A DNA stretch of 64,000 bases from Latrodectus hesperus (GCA_037975125.1 CM075852.1:17710599-17774598), one strand, 5' to 3'; numbered from the stretch's first letter, positions 42,720 through 55,060 are shown. A program made the numbers and translations. Notes: generated by a model from the letters alone, not told the origin.

Positions 42720-43185
42720 TGCCTGGTTCCGCCTAGCAGAAGCAAAAGTAATTATACGGAAGCAGGCACTGTGAACCTATTTTGTCAAGGTATCATTAGA
42801 GACTAAAACTCGTTGTCATTGAAAATTATAATCCTATTTGTCGCTGTGTACATAGCCGTAGCAGGTGTTTTAATATATCTCGAAGAATTCTGTGGTTAGT
42901 GCCTCTCCTCTGTGACAGACGACTTCCTCCAGTGACATGAACAAGAACAGGCATTTTTTTTCTTCTCGTAGAAATGTTATCCGCAATTATACCTGGAATC
43001 GAGTCCAGCGCATTCATCAATTTGCAGCAGGGGATCCATTTTTCGTTTTCAGAAGACGACGCCCCGTCGCTCCCTTTCTTCATTCGGCCTTCTGACCTAA
43101 AGAAGGTGAGAAATAATAAAAGCATTTTTATTCGCGATTCTCATTCAGTTCGGGAAATTTTTCAGCAGAAGAGTTTGTAATGGAA
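42720..43185. other. GC-richer island 5, exon-like signals on both strands
   Basis: Plus strand: TTTTTCGTTTTCAG (ending near 43052) precedes a stretch reading EDDAPSLPFFIRPSDLKK, followed by a GTGAGA donor at about 43106. Minus strand: CTTCTTTAG near 43097 precedes SEGRMKKGSDGASSSENEKW and IPCCKLMNALDSIP, ending at a CCAG/GTATAA donor-like site near 42990. Both readings cannot be right; both could be chance within a conserved non-coding element. No family is recognised. Confidence 0.3.
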
Positions 43186-43224
43186 GAGACTTACACTGCA
43201 GCATAAACACATAAAGAATTGAAT

Positions 43225-44000
43225 ATATTCAAGGATAATATTAAATAAATTCATTTGTCACGTTATTCTTGAATATATCATGAAGATATAAAAATATATC
43301 AATAATATTCTTTTTTCTCAGTATGATATACTATTTGGTCATCATAGAAGTTGAGGAATCAAATATATGATATTTAAGTACATCTTTCTGTATATCTCAT
43401 TTTAAATCTTTGAGGCCTCATTGATATATCTGGAAAGATTCACTCACCAGCCTTAACTACCGAAAATATCACGATATATTCAAGAATAATGTGACAAGTG
43501 AAGAAATATTCATTTGCCCCATTATTCTTGAATATATCATAAAAATAATCGTAAGCAACATAAAACACGTTGCTTTTCCTCAAACTAGTATATTATTTGT
43601 TTTTAATAGAGTTTGAATCATCAAACATATATTTAAAGCATAACTATTATTATTATTATATTTTGTATCTCTGATACCCCACTGATATCTCTGAAAAGAC
43701 TTACTCTTAAAGATTTAACTCATAAATACCTAATGATATACTCATGAATAACGATACAACTGAAGAAATATTCAATAATATCTCCCTGGGAAGACTCACT
43801 ATATAGAATTAACTCGTAAAAATCTAATGATATATTCAAAAATAACGATATCATTGAAGAAATATTCATTTATCACATTATTCTTGAATATATCACAAGA
43901 AGCAATCATAAAATAAATCATTATTTTTTAAACTGATATGTTATTTATTTCGAACATAATTTGAAAAATTGAATACATATATTTAAAATATATCCACATT
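43225..44000. repeat. Diverged tandem array of about 255-bp units with internal inverted repeats
   Basis: A palindromic module GATATATTCAAGAATAA...TTATTCTTGAATATATC recurs at about 43225-43280, 43474-43538 and 43828-43892, with a partial form at 43742-43790. The spacers between modules are also alike (AGTTTGAATCATCAAA-like, TTTAAAGCATA-like, GATATCTCTGAAAAGACT-like). Unit length is about 255 bp, with one unit shortened by an internal deletion. Confidence 0.8.
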
Positions 44001-45325
44001 TGTGTAATTGATATCTTTTTTTAAATTTATTTAACTCATTTGCATCATTTTTTAAACTTTTATATGCTGTTGTGTGCTTCACTAGAGGATTTTAGTAAAA
44101 TAATTCATTATATCTCCGTTGTTTTTAGCTTTCACTTACAGTATATCTTCATTCACAAACCCACTCACTAATATAATATTGATAATGATCCACCTTTCTC
44201 TCTATTATCAAAAAGAATGTCTCTCATAGAAAATAGTGCTTAAGAAGTAATTTTAAATAATCCTGATTTCAAATTTATTATCATGCCCTGCTTTTTGTAT
44301 TTATCTGGAGACTCAAATAATTATTCCTCGTCAATCCTCTAAAAAATCTTACTTTCAGTCCTCTCTCATCTCCCATTTCACTTGAATCTTCAGGCGGAAT
44401 TCAATTCTAAAATTATTTCTTATACATTAAAATTTTTAATATTGTTTTCGCTTCTCAAATAACGTTAACGATTCGATAATTTCTTTGTTTCTTAGGGTGC
44501 TTATATTCTCTTTCTTACCTTATTAAAAGTGGACTCTATAGCTCCAATTTACCTAAAAAATTTTAGTTTTAAAAATACTAATATAAATATTTAACTATAA
44601 AATAATATCTTAGTTAATACATAAAATTTTCTTGAGTATTATTTGCTTCACTTAGATTAATTTGTAGGTCTTTCATTTACTGGAAAAAATGGGCTATTAC
44701 TAGTTGTTTTTTTCTCATTAAAACTCTCACATTGAATTCATAAAACGTTCGTTAAGCTAAATCTTTAAGAAACTTATATAAAACAGAAGAATTCTCCGCA
44801 ACACAAAAAATCCATGTCTAGAAGAAAAATTGGAAAAGCCTGAAATCACACTCCAATTTCTTCATGCCTTATATTTTATTTTAATTCCTGCAAATACAGA
44901 TGTGATGTCTAAAATAACATAAAACTTTGAATTACTTTAGACACGTAATGAATTTTAAATGAGAAAAGATACTATAAAGTTCTGTTATTCTTTATTTAAA
45001 CCTTTAGATTTCAGATACAGATAATGTTTAAAAAATAATTCATTGTATAAATTGCACTGCAAAGTTTCGAATTTTTTGCTTGAATTTTATCATTTTAAAG
45101 AAAAAAGTTTCTACAAATATGAAAAGAAGATTAAAAAATTAGTGAGTTAGATATATTAATTGAAGCTTTAATTATTTCCATTGCTAAATTTTAATATGCA
45201 AAAAAATTTATTACATTTTTATTAATACCCTCCTGATAACTTTAATTTTTTACTAACACGGTTATTTTCAAACAAGGAGTTTTGTTTAATTTTGTAATAT
45301 ATTTTTCCTTAATGTTTCAATTTCT
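44001..45325. other. AT-rich intergenic DNA
   Basis: No feature recognised. Confidence 0.5.
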
Positions 45326-45340
45326 TACAGTTTTTCATAT

Positions 45341-45615
45341 GTTGTTGTCGTGTGCCAACTAGGCTGGCAATATGGGGTGCGCTGCTCCACTTTTCCAACT
45401 GAGCCCTATTTGGTGTGGAGTCCGACTTCTTCAATACACTCATGCCAATGGAACCCGTTTATAGAGCAGGCAACCATTCACATCTCATTCATTCAAGGAA
45501 GGGACAAAAACAGGATAGATAGAGAGAGAAGGTACATCCATACCGGAACCGGGATTCGAACCCAGGACCTCCTTATCCGCAGTCAGGCACACTGACCATT
45601 AGACAAGTTGGGCGG
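45341..45615 (-). mobile_element. tRNA-derived SINE, tail type A (copy 5), perfect target-site duplication
   Basis: Minus-strand full-length copy flanked by perfect 15-bp TACAGTTTTTCATAT at 45326-45340 and 45616-45630. The 81-codon plus-strand frame across it is an artefact of the SINE. Confidence 0.97.
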
Positions 45616-45630
45616 TACAGTTTTTCATAT

Positions 45631-47504
45631 AGTTAAGGCATTAAAAGGTCAATTGCTAAGTTTATTATATGTGAAAGTCTGTACTATTAATTATTCATCA
45701 TGCTTAGATGTGCTTCTAGATACAGAAATTATATGTCTAGATACGCATAAATGTGCAGATATGTAAATTATTTATCACGCCTTGATGCATCAAGGTGTAG
45801 GTATTAACTCAGGTGTCAACTTCATCACTTAACTATAGCTTAAAACTAAAATGCTTGGCTTTGTGGAACTATGTCATTTAAGCAAAGTTGCAATCCGAAG
45901 AAGAATAGGAAGAACTTATTTGCATTAAAAATATTATTATTTTATTTTATTTAATATACATTTGGATGTGATCAATCTGAATTCTGTTTTAATTACAATA
46001 ATTTAACTTATTTCCTATTCATTTATTTCATACAATTTTAAATGAATGATGAAGACAATAACACATAGCAATGTGTTTTCAGATGTTTGCATACTATTCC
46101 AATAGCATTCAATTTTATCATTTGAAAAATTGTGGAAATATTGCTATGTCAGTAACTGAAAAATTTATAAGACTTGAGGATAGTGAATTTTTTTCCTTAA
46201 AAATTTTGTGAATCTTTCAAAGTTTTTAAGCAATTAAGTAATTAGAACAAAAATAAAAATCAAAGCTTTAATAAAAGTTTACAACTGAAAGAAAAACTTA
46301 CAATTCAATCATACACACTTCTGGTGAACTTCTACAAAATTTTTCGGATTTTATAATCATAAAAATTATGGAAATAAATATTTAAATTGATAAACATTTT
46401 ATATTAAGTATAAATTGGTTAATATTAACATAAGTTATTATAATTAAAGATTTTTTAATCAATTTAAATTAACATCACAAGATAATATTTCGTAATTTTC
46501 TCGAATGCTTTGGCCGAAATTTCTCTTGACTCTAGAAGACTTATCAAACCGACATACGAGTCTCGTGATTTGCTGTGAACCAAACTAAAAAAAGATAATT
46601 TTACAGTAAGATTTTTATTATAATATCTAAAGGAAATATTATTTGTTTATATATTACAAAAAAACATAATATTCGTAAATAGAATATCATCACGTATAAT
46701 TTGCAAAATATATCACTTTTATTTTGTTTAAAATATCCTTAAACTAAGTAAATAAATTTAAATTTTTTTCATGTTTAAAAACTTCCAAATATATTTTTAA
46801 TTGTGTTTTTTAAAAATAAATAAAAATATTTATTTTTATATTTGATACTATGCTTTATTTTAAAAATCATAAATCCTTAATTTTATTTTAATCATGATAA
46901 AAATGGATTAATTATTGTTACATATTTTTTCATTATAAGCTGTTAAATTTACTATTATTTTAAGCATAATTTTTTTATGATCATGTATTTTTAAAAAATA
47001 GTAAACGTATTTAAAATGCATAATTTAATGTGTTTTTACTTTTTCATATTTTTTATTATTTTAGTACTATTTTTATAATTTTATTTATAAACTATTAACT
47101 TTATTAAAACCTCGTAACTCTTGAGCGTTACGTTTATAATAAATAATAGAATCGTCAAATTCACGCCAAAAGTAATCAGATTAAAAATGATACAAAGTAT
47201 CTTTCATCATTAGTAAAAAAACCGGTCATTTGATTCAATATTATGTCTAAATTATAAATGTGTTTCTAAAAACTATTATAATCATGACTACTTTTGAATG
47301 ACATCTAAATGCATTTATGAAAACTCATAAACTTATAAATCAGTTTTCTTTAACTTATTTCAATATATTTTCACATTTTTTATCCTTTACCTTTAATCTA
47401 AAATGATTAATGATTTCAAAACTTTTTGCGCAATGAATAAAAAAACTAAACAAAAAAATAGTAAAAAATGCTGAAATCTCGGTCGGCAAAGCAGAATACT
47501 AATG
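45631..47504. other. AT-rich intergenic DNA
   Basis: No feature recognised. Confidence 0.5.
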
Positions 47505-47765
47505 AAATAAAATATGAGTTCCGTCCCACAGTCCCCCACCCCAAGCATGATGGACTTAAATATTTACTTTTGTGATTGTGTTGAGGGGAGACGCCCTGTA
47601 ATTGCTACTTCAATTACATGCAGTGAGTCGTCGATAAATTCATTGGGGCGCTCCATCATTCGCCGCCCCTGTCAACCGCAGAATGCTCCGCGTCGCAGAA
47701 GCGGTTTTTTAGAAAAGCACCAACTTTACAAATGGGGAACGATTTCTCCTACTTTTTTGGAGTAA
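47505..47765. other. GC-richer island 6, possible regulatory element
   Basis: Contains CTGTAATTGCTACTTCAATTAC, two facing homeodomain-type AATT cores, then GATAAATTCATTGGGGCGC and the GC-rich CGCGTCGCAGAAGCGG. An 83-codon plus-strand frame here has no motif that I recognise. Confidence 0.38.
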
Positions 47766-48522
47766 GAATATTTAGTGGATCAGCTTTAAATTAATTTGAA
47801 TTAAAATAATCCATTTTTAATATATTGCGAGAAAGTTATACTATTAATAAGTTTTATGTTTAAATAGTTATTTGTTTAAAATTTTATCGACTTAATAGGA
47901 AAATCACGGAATTTAATTTAAACGTTTGTGGTCCTGTTCTTTCAGGAAAAATATACACCTAGCTTTTTTGGAAATATAATAGTTTGGTAAAGTAAAGATG
48001 TTTAGTATTTACTTAACTTGGTTCAAACCATTACTTTTTTCATTACAAAATAAGTTCGCAGGCATTGATAAACGAAAAATAAGTCAAATAAAGTGTAAAA
48101 TGCATAAACAATTATCATTAGTTACAAAATGATTAAATACCGAAATTGGTATTCCTTTCATTTTCAAATGACTCCATTGAGTACCGATGAGTAACGTATT
48201 GGAAAAAACGAAAACACGTTCCAAGTGCAGAACAAAAACATTACTTTTAAAAAATCAAAGAAAAAAATTTTTTTATTACGTTGTGGTATGATGTTTAAAC
48301 GTAGAAAGAACAGATATATGATGAGTTCAATTATGATTCAATATGATAAGTTTTTCCTTTGTCTCAGCATATAGATGACAATTTTAAAAAGGAGAAAAAA
48401 GCGTATGTATTCTTTCTTGAAGAAAGCATGGTTTTTCATCGAAGTATATTAGCACATAAAAAAATTTTTTGTTGTGTTCAAAAAGCGCTGATTTTGATTT
48501 AAATCAATAATAAATGCCATAG
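47766..48522. other. AT-rich intergenic DNA
   Basis: No feature recognised. Confidence 0.5.
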
Positions 48523-48800
48523 CTGTTGTTGTTATCGTGTGCTAGGCTGGCAATATGGGGTGTGCTGCTCCACTTTTTCGACTGAACCATTTATGGTGTG
48601 GAGTCCGACTTCTTCATTACACACATACCATAGGAGCCCGTTTATAGGGTAGGCAACCATTCACACCTCATTTATACAAGGAAAGAAACAAAGACAGGAT
48701 AGAGAGAGAGAAAGTATATCCATGCCCAAACCGGGACTTGAACCCAGGACGTCCTTATCCGTAGTCAGGCACGCTGACCACTAGACAAGTTGGTCGGCAA
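48523..48800 (-). mobile_element. tRNA-derived SINE, tail type A (copy 6)
   Basis: Minus-strand copy from GCTGTTGTTGTTATCGTGTGC to GTTGGTCGGCAA. Box B has one change on the element strand (GGGTTCAAGTCCC). No clear target-site duplication, consistent with greater age. Confidence 0.93.
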
Positions 48801-50110
48801 CGCTATAATTAAACTTTTGAAATAAAAAGTAGCATTTATTTGAAGTTAGTCAGAGATTAACTTCCTAATATAATTTCCATTTCATATACTTGTTCCTATT
48901 TTAGCACAGGGAATAAAATTTAGAAGACGTACGGTAGAGGGATGTATTATTTATATAAATAAAGTGACATGTGATTAAATTAATGCAAAAACCAATTCGA
49001 TAGCTTAACAAAAATAAGCTAAATAATTGTATAATTTTTAAATATATGATTTTTAAAGTGATCCAATTATTATCACATAAAATGATTGTATAATAGATAC
49101 GGACATTACATTCACATTAAATAATAAATTCTGTAAATTAAAAAAATATTAAACATATTTAAATATTTGCATATTAAGATGTCTTTTCCTTTAAGATTTC
49201 AAATATCAGCAAGTTGGCATACATAGGATTAAAAAATTTTAATTTGAATCTGAATATTTTTATAAAATAAAACCTATATTTATTTAAAAATTGTACATTA
49301 GAAATTAGTTATTTTTATTTGCATGTATTAAATTAAGTGAATAAAAAATTTAACCTGAAATTAATTTTGTGTCTATTCTCATATTATTCTAATACAAAGC
49401 ATTAGGTACTTGTAATTGCATCATTTTATAACAGTTACTTTTACACTTCAATGTTTTGTATATTCTGTATCACAACGATTGCATGTTTCAACAGTTTTAA
49501 TTGAAATGTGTATTCTATATAACAATTTTGTCTTAAAAAATTTAACACCTCACAATTTTTCTTTTATATGAATAAAGTAGAAGAACCAAATTTTTTCAAA
49601 TTCATGAATTTTATAAATTTATTCTAACTCTTGCAATTACTTCGTTATTCGAAAAATTTAATTACTTGGGGAAATAACATTATCAGTTTTTTTAAAAAAT
49701 CTAAAATTATAAATGTAAATGTTTGAATAAATTATACAATACGCATACTTTAAACTTGAAGAGTTTTTCTTAAAACGTACAAAACAAATTTAAAAATTAC
49801 GTCAAAAATTTAACAGTTCACAATTTTTATAATATACATAAAAAAGAAGTTCATTTAATATAAAAATGATTGTAAGTTAACAATAATGATTACTATACCA
49901 TTTTTCATAATTTTGATTACGATTTATAAATTGTTGGCTCACAAGCTGAGAAATTCGAAGACAAAGAGCAGTGACCTCAATATATACCATTTATTCCGCC
50001 TTTTACTGCAGTGGAGAATGGAGCTTGAGTGACTCATACTTATTTACTCTTATTCATAACTGATACTCTTACTTATAACTTTTTAATTGTTGTTATTATT
50101 AAAAAAAAAT
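48801..50110. other. AT-rich intergenic DNA
   Basis: No feature recognised. Confidence 0.5.
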
Positions 50111-50398
50111 TGCCACCAAACTTGTCTAGTGGTCAGCGTGACTGACTGCGGATAGAGAGGTCCTGGGTTCGAATCCCGGTTCGGGCATGGATGTATTTTT
50201 TTTTCTCTCGCTATCTATCCTGTCTTTGTCCTTTCTTTGTATGAATGGATTGTGAATGGTTGCCTACCTTATAAACGGTTACCTATGGCATGTGTATAAC
50301 TAGGAAGTCGGAATCCACACCAAATTATGATTCAATTGGAAAAGTGGAGCTGCACACTCCATAATGCTAGTCTAGCTGGCACACGACAGCAACAACAT
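50111..50398 (+). mobile_element. tRNA-derived SINE, tail type A (copy 7)
   Basis: Plus-strand copy with intact box B (GGGTTCGAATCCC). The tail ends TGGCACACGACAGCAACAACA. Its 3' end is part of the sequence carried to 55.8 kb in the chimeric SINE (antisense there). Confidence 0.95.
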
Positions 50399-50508
50399 TA
50401 AATAAAATTAATGAAAAACCTATACTAGCTCCGTCGTCCTTTATACTCATTTAAATACCACTACAAACGTTTGAATTTATGGACTAACATAAATATATAT
50501 AATTACGT

Positions 50509-50814
50509 TGTTGTTGTTGTTTACTAATGACACTTGGACAAGCCAAGCTCGCTATGCTATGGAAATTAAGTCGATTGGGAGCGTTTTTCGTTTTAATCAG
50601 AGCACCATGAAGGTGAAAGTACGGCTTTGCTCTACACACATGCCATAGGGACCCGTTTATAGGGTAGGCAACCCTTCACACCTCATTCATACAAGGAAAG
50701 GTCAAAGACAGGATAGATAGAGAGAGAAAGTACATCCATGCCCGAGCCAGGATTCAAACCAAGGACCTCCTTATGCGTAGTCAGGCACGCTGACCACTAG
50801 ACAATTTAATTGGC
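50509..50814 (-). mobile_element. tRNA-derived SINE, tail type B (copy 2), likely source of the 55.3-kb insertion
   Basis: Minus-strand copy flanked by the 12-bp ATATAATTACGT at 50497-50508 and 50815-50826. On the element strand it reads from the head near 50814 to TAAACAACAACAACAA, and then into its own target-site duplication and the 3' end of the opposing SINE at 50111-50398. That downstream sequence reappears behind the SINE at 55.3 kb. Confidence 0.95.
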
Positions 50815-50826
50815 ATATAATTACGT

Positions 50827-51516
50827 AATTTACAATATAAATTAAAGTACAGTACATAAATTTTGGAAATATAATTATTACAAATCAGAAATTCTTAGGC
50901 TTCTCTTTCACAAATATGGTAAGTTAAAAACATTTCGTTTCAAGCTGCAATCAATGTATTAAATATTTTCTAAGCGCTTAAGTGGACTCCACCGCAATTA
51001 ATAATAACACATTTCTATACATACCTTTACTCTTTTTGTTATAAGCACGGAATGGAATTGCCGTTATTCAGATAGGTGTGGTTATATCGGTTGTCATGGT
51101 GACGGTAGTGTCCTACAATAAATAATCAGTAATTATAATAAAAATTCCACAAAAATGGTTTCATAATCATGGTTACATTTTCAGTTTACAGACAAGCAAA
51201 ATAATGGATAATTAACTATTACAATTAATGACACATTGTCATAAGTGTACAAAAAATTTTGCGATTGAAGAACTGAAGGAAAAGTTAAAAGCTTCTTCTT
51301 CATTTTGGTAACATGAGGTGTTATTTGTTCAAAAAGAATGTCTTTGAATGAGTTATTTAATAACTATTTGTAGATATTGAAGAAAATTTTTTTATCCCAC
51401 TTTCATTAAGGTCAGAAACGATTTAAGCTAAACCAAGCCAGAGATGAATGAAGAATACTGATGAAAGAGGTAGTAGCACCAACTTGAAGTTTATTTGAAT
51501 TTCGTGTGATGAAAAA

Positions 51517-51518
<2 letters not shown>
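50827..51518. other. AT-rich intergenic DNA with an X-box-like site
   Basis: No gene recognised. 51040-51115 is less AT-rich and holds the RFX-type site listed separately. Confidence 0.45.
51090..51103. promoter_or_regulatory. RFX X-box-like site
   Basis: GTTGTCATGGTGAC fits the X-box consensus RYYRYY-N2-RRNRAC at every position. RFX factors use this site in animals, for example in ciliary gene promoters. There is no adjacent gene to support function, and a 14-bp degenerate motif can occur by chance. Confidence 0.25.

Positions 51519-51592
<74 letters not shown>
51519..51592. repeat. (AT)n microsatellite, 74 bp
   Basis: Pure AT tract. Confidence 0.98.
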
Positions 51593-51594
<2 letters not shown>

Positions 51595-51699
51595 TTAAAA
51601 TGTGTACATAATAGATGAAAAATTTTATATTTTACCAAGTTATTCTATGAAATAATTAATGGTAGACCGTCAATGTTTTCAGTTGTGGCAAAAGGGGCA

Positions 51700-52145
51700 T
51701 AACAAAAACACCTAGAGATAAAAGAAGAAATAGCCTTTTCCTCTTTCTATGTTTTCACGTTCGGGAAGTCGAATTGGCTAGCACAGTTCTTTATAGTCAT
51801 ATCTGACATCCATGTATCTCCGACTTTTGTTCCCGTAATGTCTGGGCTGGCTGTGTGTGTATTACGCTTCTTCCTAGCACATAACTGTGAATAGAGCTCT
51901 AACAGTTGGGCGGATGCAGGCAGGTAGGAGCCTTCGTAATTTAGAAGCAGAGACCAAGAATTCCTAATACTTAACTTCCTACCACTAGAAACATCACTTC
52001 ATTTGGAAGACATTGCGATCGTGTCTTAATGGACGTGCCCCAGACACCTTTAACTAAAGAACGGATCTATGGTTAAGTGGGGATTTTAACTCACTACCTT
52101 ATTACAATAATGAGAACAATGCCTAACCAGCCAGGTCACTGCAGC
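51700..52145 (-). mobile_element. Candidate tRNA-derived SINE, fourth family
   Basis: On the minus strand CAGTGACCTGGCTGGTTAGGC resembles box A. GTAGTGAGTTAAAATCCCCAC resembles a box B with a few changes. A GC-richer body of about 370 bp follows (GGGGCACGTCCATTAAGACA, CTACCTGCCTGCATCCGCC). No other copy in the window, and no target-site duplication found. Confidence 0.5.
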
Positions 52146-52740
52146 AGAATATTAAATTGAAAAATAAATAATTTCAAAGCAACATTAAAACTAATTTATC
52201 ATAATTAGCTAAAATATCCCCTTAAAAAGGCATTTTATCATTATAACGAATGATTAATTGATGAATAGTAAGGAAAAGAAGATAATATAATTTATTATTC
52301 ATCATATATTGCTTACATTAAACTGAATTCTACGTCTAAAAGAAACCGGACTTATTGCAAATCAGCTATAAATACGATTCAAAATTGTGTAAGAGCAACT
52401 AGAACTAGTACAAAGAAATTTCGATTGCCGTATTCCAAACCTTAATAATCAAGTAATTGTTATTCTATAGAATACTAAGTTAAATTGTAGTATTCAGTAA
52501 ATTTAAATGATTTAATGGATTTGTTTTGTTATTTTATGAAATACCTAGTTATTCTATGAAATAACGGACTTAAATATTTTAACAATAATAAATACATATT
52601 CTGATTATTATTTGTAATTACCATTATATTTAGAAAATTATTCAATGTTTATCAAATTTTTTACCACTAGTTAAAAAATTTCATCTACCTCAGTAACTAA
52701 ACTTACAAGTAAATAAATTTATAAAATTCGTTTAATTTTC

Positions 52741-52996
52741 GGGCACAGATGCCGTATAATCAAGGATGCAAAATTCTTAACTTTTTGGCGATGAAATAAT
52801 GTTACCAAGATGACGTATTGTGACGTGCGCGATGACTTAATTACTAGGGTTGCCAAAATGGAATTTTTCGCATTATTCTTATAGGTCTCTATATCTATGA
52901 AGTAATAAAAACCAAGTTGCAAGATACATAAGAAAATCCGTCAAAAAAATCACCAAACTCAGAATTTGGCATCCTGGATTATACGGCATCTGTGGC
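52741..52996 (-). mobile_element. MITE family M1, copy 5
   Basis: Left end GGCACAGATGCCGTATAATC, right end GAATTTGGCATCCTGGATTATACGGC. In minus orientation relative to copy 1. It shares the AAATATTTTAAATAAATATT right flank with copy 4. Confidence 0.95.
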
Positions 52997-54068
52997 ATAG
53001 AAATATTTTAAATAAATATTTCATACATTTCAAAGGAAATGCAAATGTAAAAATTTAGCATACTTTGTAATTCTAAATGTCACAACAGTGTAATCTCTTT
53101 CAGTAAGTAAAATTACAAGTAAATGCTCTTCCTTTATAATTGAAGCTTACTTGACTTTTGATAAAAGACTTTTATACAACTGCTGATAAAAACGTTTTCT
53201 TTATTGAAGTCTATTACTTGACACGACATAAAAATGATTTAGATATGCTTATTATTATTAAATTACTTTATATTATTTGTTTCCCTTAGATAAAAATGGA
53301 GCATTTACTAAAACAATGAGATCGGTTTTATATTATTTTTAATTGTTTGGATTTTTATAGTTTTCAATGCTTTTACGTCTCACATTGTATAATGTTATGC
53401 TATTGTTTAATTTATCTATTCTAAGATATTCAATGAAAGTGAAGATCGAAAACTCCATTTTATCTAATAGTTTTAAATTGAATATTATTGTAAACTTTAT
53501 TAATGACTGTTTTCCTAATTTTCAAAAACGAAACTTTTCAATATTATTCAAAAATATTCATTCTTTGGAGTTAGTTATCACGCAAAATAAACTGAATTTA
53601 TTGCATTCCTCATCATGAGTCTGAAATTACATAAATTACCACAAATTTGATAAATATTAATAAGCTTTTTTTATCTTATTTACTAAGTTTAATGGTAATT
53701 ACTGTACATAATAGATATAATTCCAAAGATATGAATATTTTTATCTAAAGGTAATTATAAAAATAATTAAGATAATGTCAATATTTAATATTGGAATGAA
53801 TAAGTAGATGATGAATTATATAATCTGATATTAAAGTAAGTAGGATCTAATAAAAGAAAATAGAAAAGAAACTGATATTTATAAGATTCCTGAAATTTAA
53901 TTAGATATTAATCAACAACAGAAAATTTTCTTAAAATTGCAGAAGTTTTAAAAATTTAAGAAAAAAATTTTGTTCGTGGTAAAAATGAAATGCTATTTCG
54001 TGTAATAATTTTTTTGAAGGAAAAGTTTTAAAGTAATGACTAAATTACAATAGAAAAAAGAGCCAACT
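52997..54068. other. AT-rich intergenic DNA
   Basis: The 83-codon frame at 53367-53618 has AT-driven composition and no motif. Confidence 0.5.
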
Positions 54069-54300
54069 AATGTACAAATTCCAGTTAATAATGAACTTTT
54101 TATTATAATTGTAATTTAAAAAAATTAGAATAAAGGAAATTTTCTGATTAAATGCATTTAAATAAACAAGGGAATATTTTTTAATGTACAAAGTACAGCT
54201 AATAATAAACTTTTTATTATAATTGTAATTTAAAAAAAATTAGAATAAAAGAAATTTTCTGATTAAAAATATATTTAAATAAACAAGGAAATATTTTTTA
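54069..54300. repeat. Tandem duplication, two units of about 115 bp
   Basis: TGTACAAATTCCAGTTAATA... at 54071 and TGTACAAAGTACAGCTAATA... at 54185 start two near-identical units sharing AACTTTTTATTATAATTGTA, AAATTTTCTGATTAAA and AATAAACAAGG. Confidence 0.93.
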
Positions 54301-54325
54301 AACAATTTTCCCTAATTTATTTCAA

Positions 54326-54374
54326 AAACTAAACTAGAAATGTATATATATATTTTTAAATTCTAGTTTAGTTT
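54326..54374. repeat. Perfect 14-bp inverted repeat
   Basis: AAACTAAACTAGAA (54326-54339) and TTCTAGTTTAGTTT (54361-54374), 21-nt spacer. It lies just after the tandem duplication. Confidence 0.92.
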
Positions 54375-54509
54375 CGAATTTAAAGTAAATCTCAATTTTA
54401 AAAATAAGTAAAATACCATTACATATTTGTGCAGATTCACTTACGAAAGTGTTACTTTCTTGTATTTTTAATCTCTTTGAACTGAAAAGTCTTCAAGGAA
54501 AGAGAATTG

Positions 54510-55060
54510 AACATTATCGAAGATGCAGTGGGAGGAGAGGGGGTGGTGGAATACCCCGCATTCTCCTCCAAATAAAGAGTTATGCTCTGCGCTTGTCAAT
54601 CGAGTCTTCCTCTACTTAGAGGTAAGTGAAATTTAGAGCATTCCCTTCTGCCATAACCGTTGGATAACGAACTTATAAAACCTTACATCGCCCTCTGTCA
54701 GCCCCTGGACTCTGTCTTTAGAGGCTTTTAAAGTCCCTCCATTCCAGGGGCGCACCTAATGCCCGCCCTTTTAAAAGCCCACTTTCGGGCGACTCTTAAA
54801 ACTTTATGACTCGGATGGCGAGGTGATGGAAGACGCGTTTATGATTTTTATCTCGCCAGCCCTTGTGGAGTGAAAAAAGTAACTCGGAGCTGTTGGAAGT
54901 GTTGTTCCAACAGAAGGATGATGGCTTCATTTCTGTATGTTGCGGTTGTTCCCAAAACCTGCCAAACTCCATCTTCTCCTCTGCGTTATGGTTGTAAGGT
55001 ATAATCGATCTTATTTCTGAAATGTATTCTTCCCTTCAGAATTAATTTTATCCGCTCCGC
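54510..55060. other. GC-richer island 7, possible regulatory element
   Basis: About 550 bp with GGGAGGAGAGGGGGTGGTGG, CCAGGGGCGCACCTAATGCCCGCCC, and AACTTTATGACTCGG (Hox/Cdx-like TTTATG next to an AP-1-like TGACTC). A TTAGAG/GTAAGT donor-like site lies near 54620. A 29-codon frame from ATG 54918 ends just past a GTAAGG site near 55006. No family recognised. Confidence 0.35.

Noticed and set aside
45350..45595. 81-codon plus-strand frame
   Set aside because: It lies inside a type A SINE; the other SINE copies do not keep it open.
52360..52440. Possible LINE fragment (ISAINTIQNCVRATRTSTK-like reading)
   Set aside because: Too short and no second motif; could be chance.
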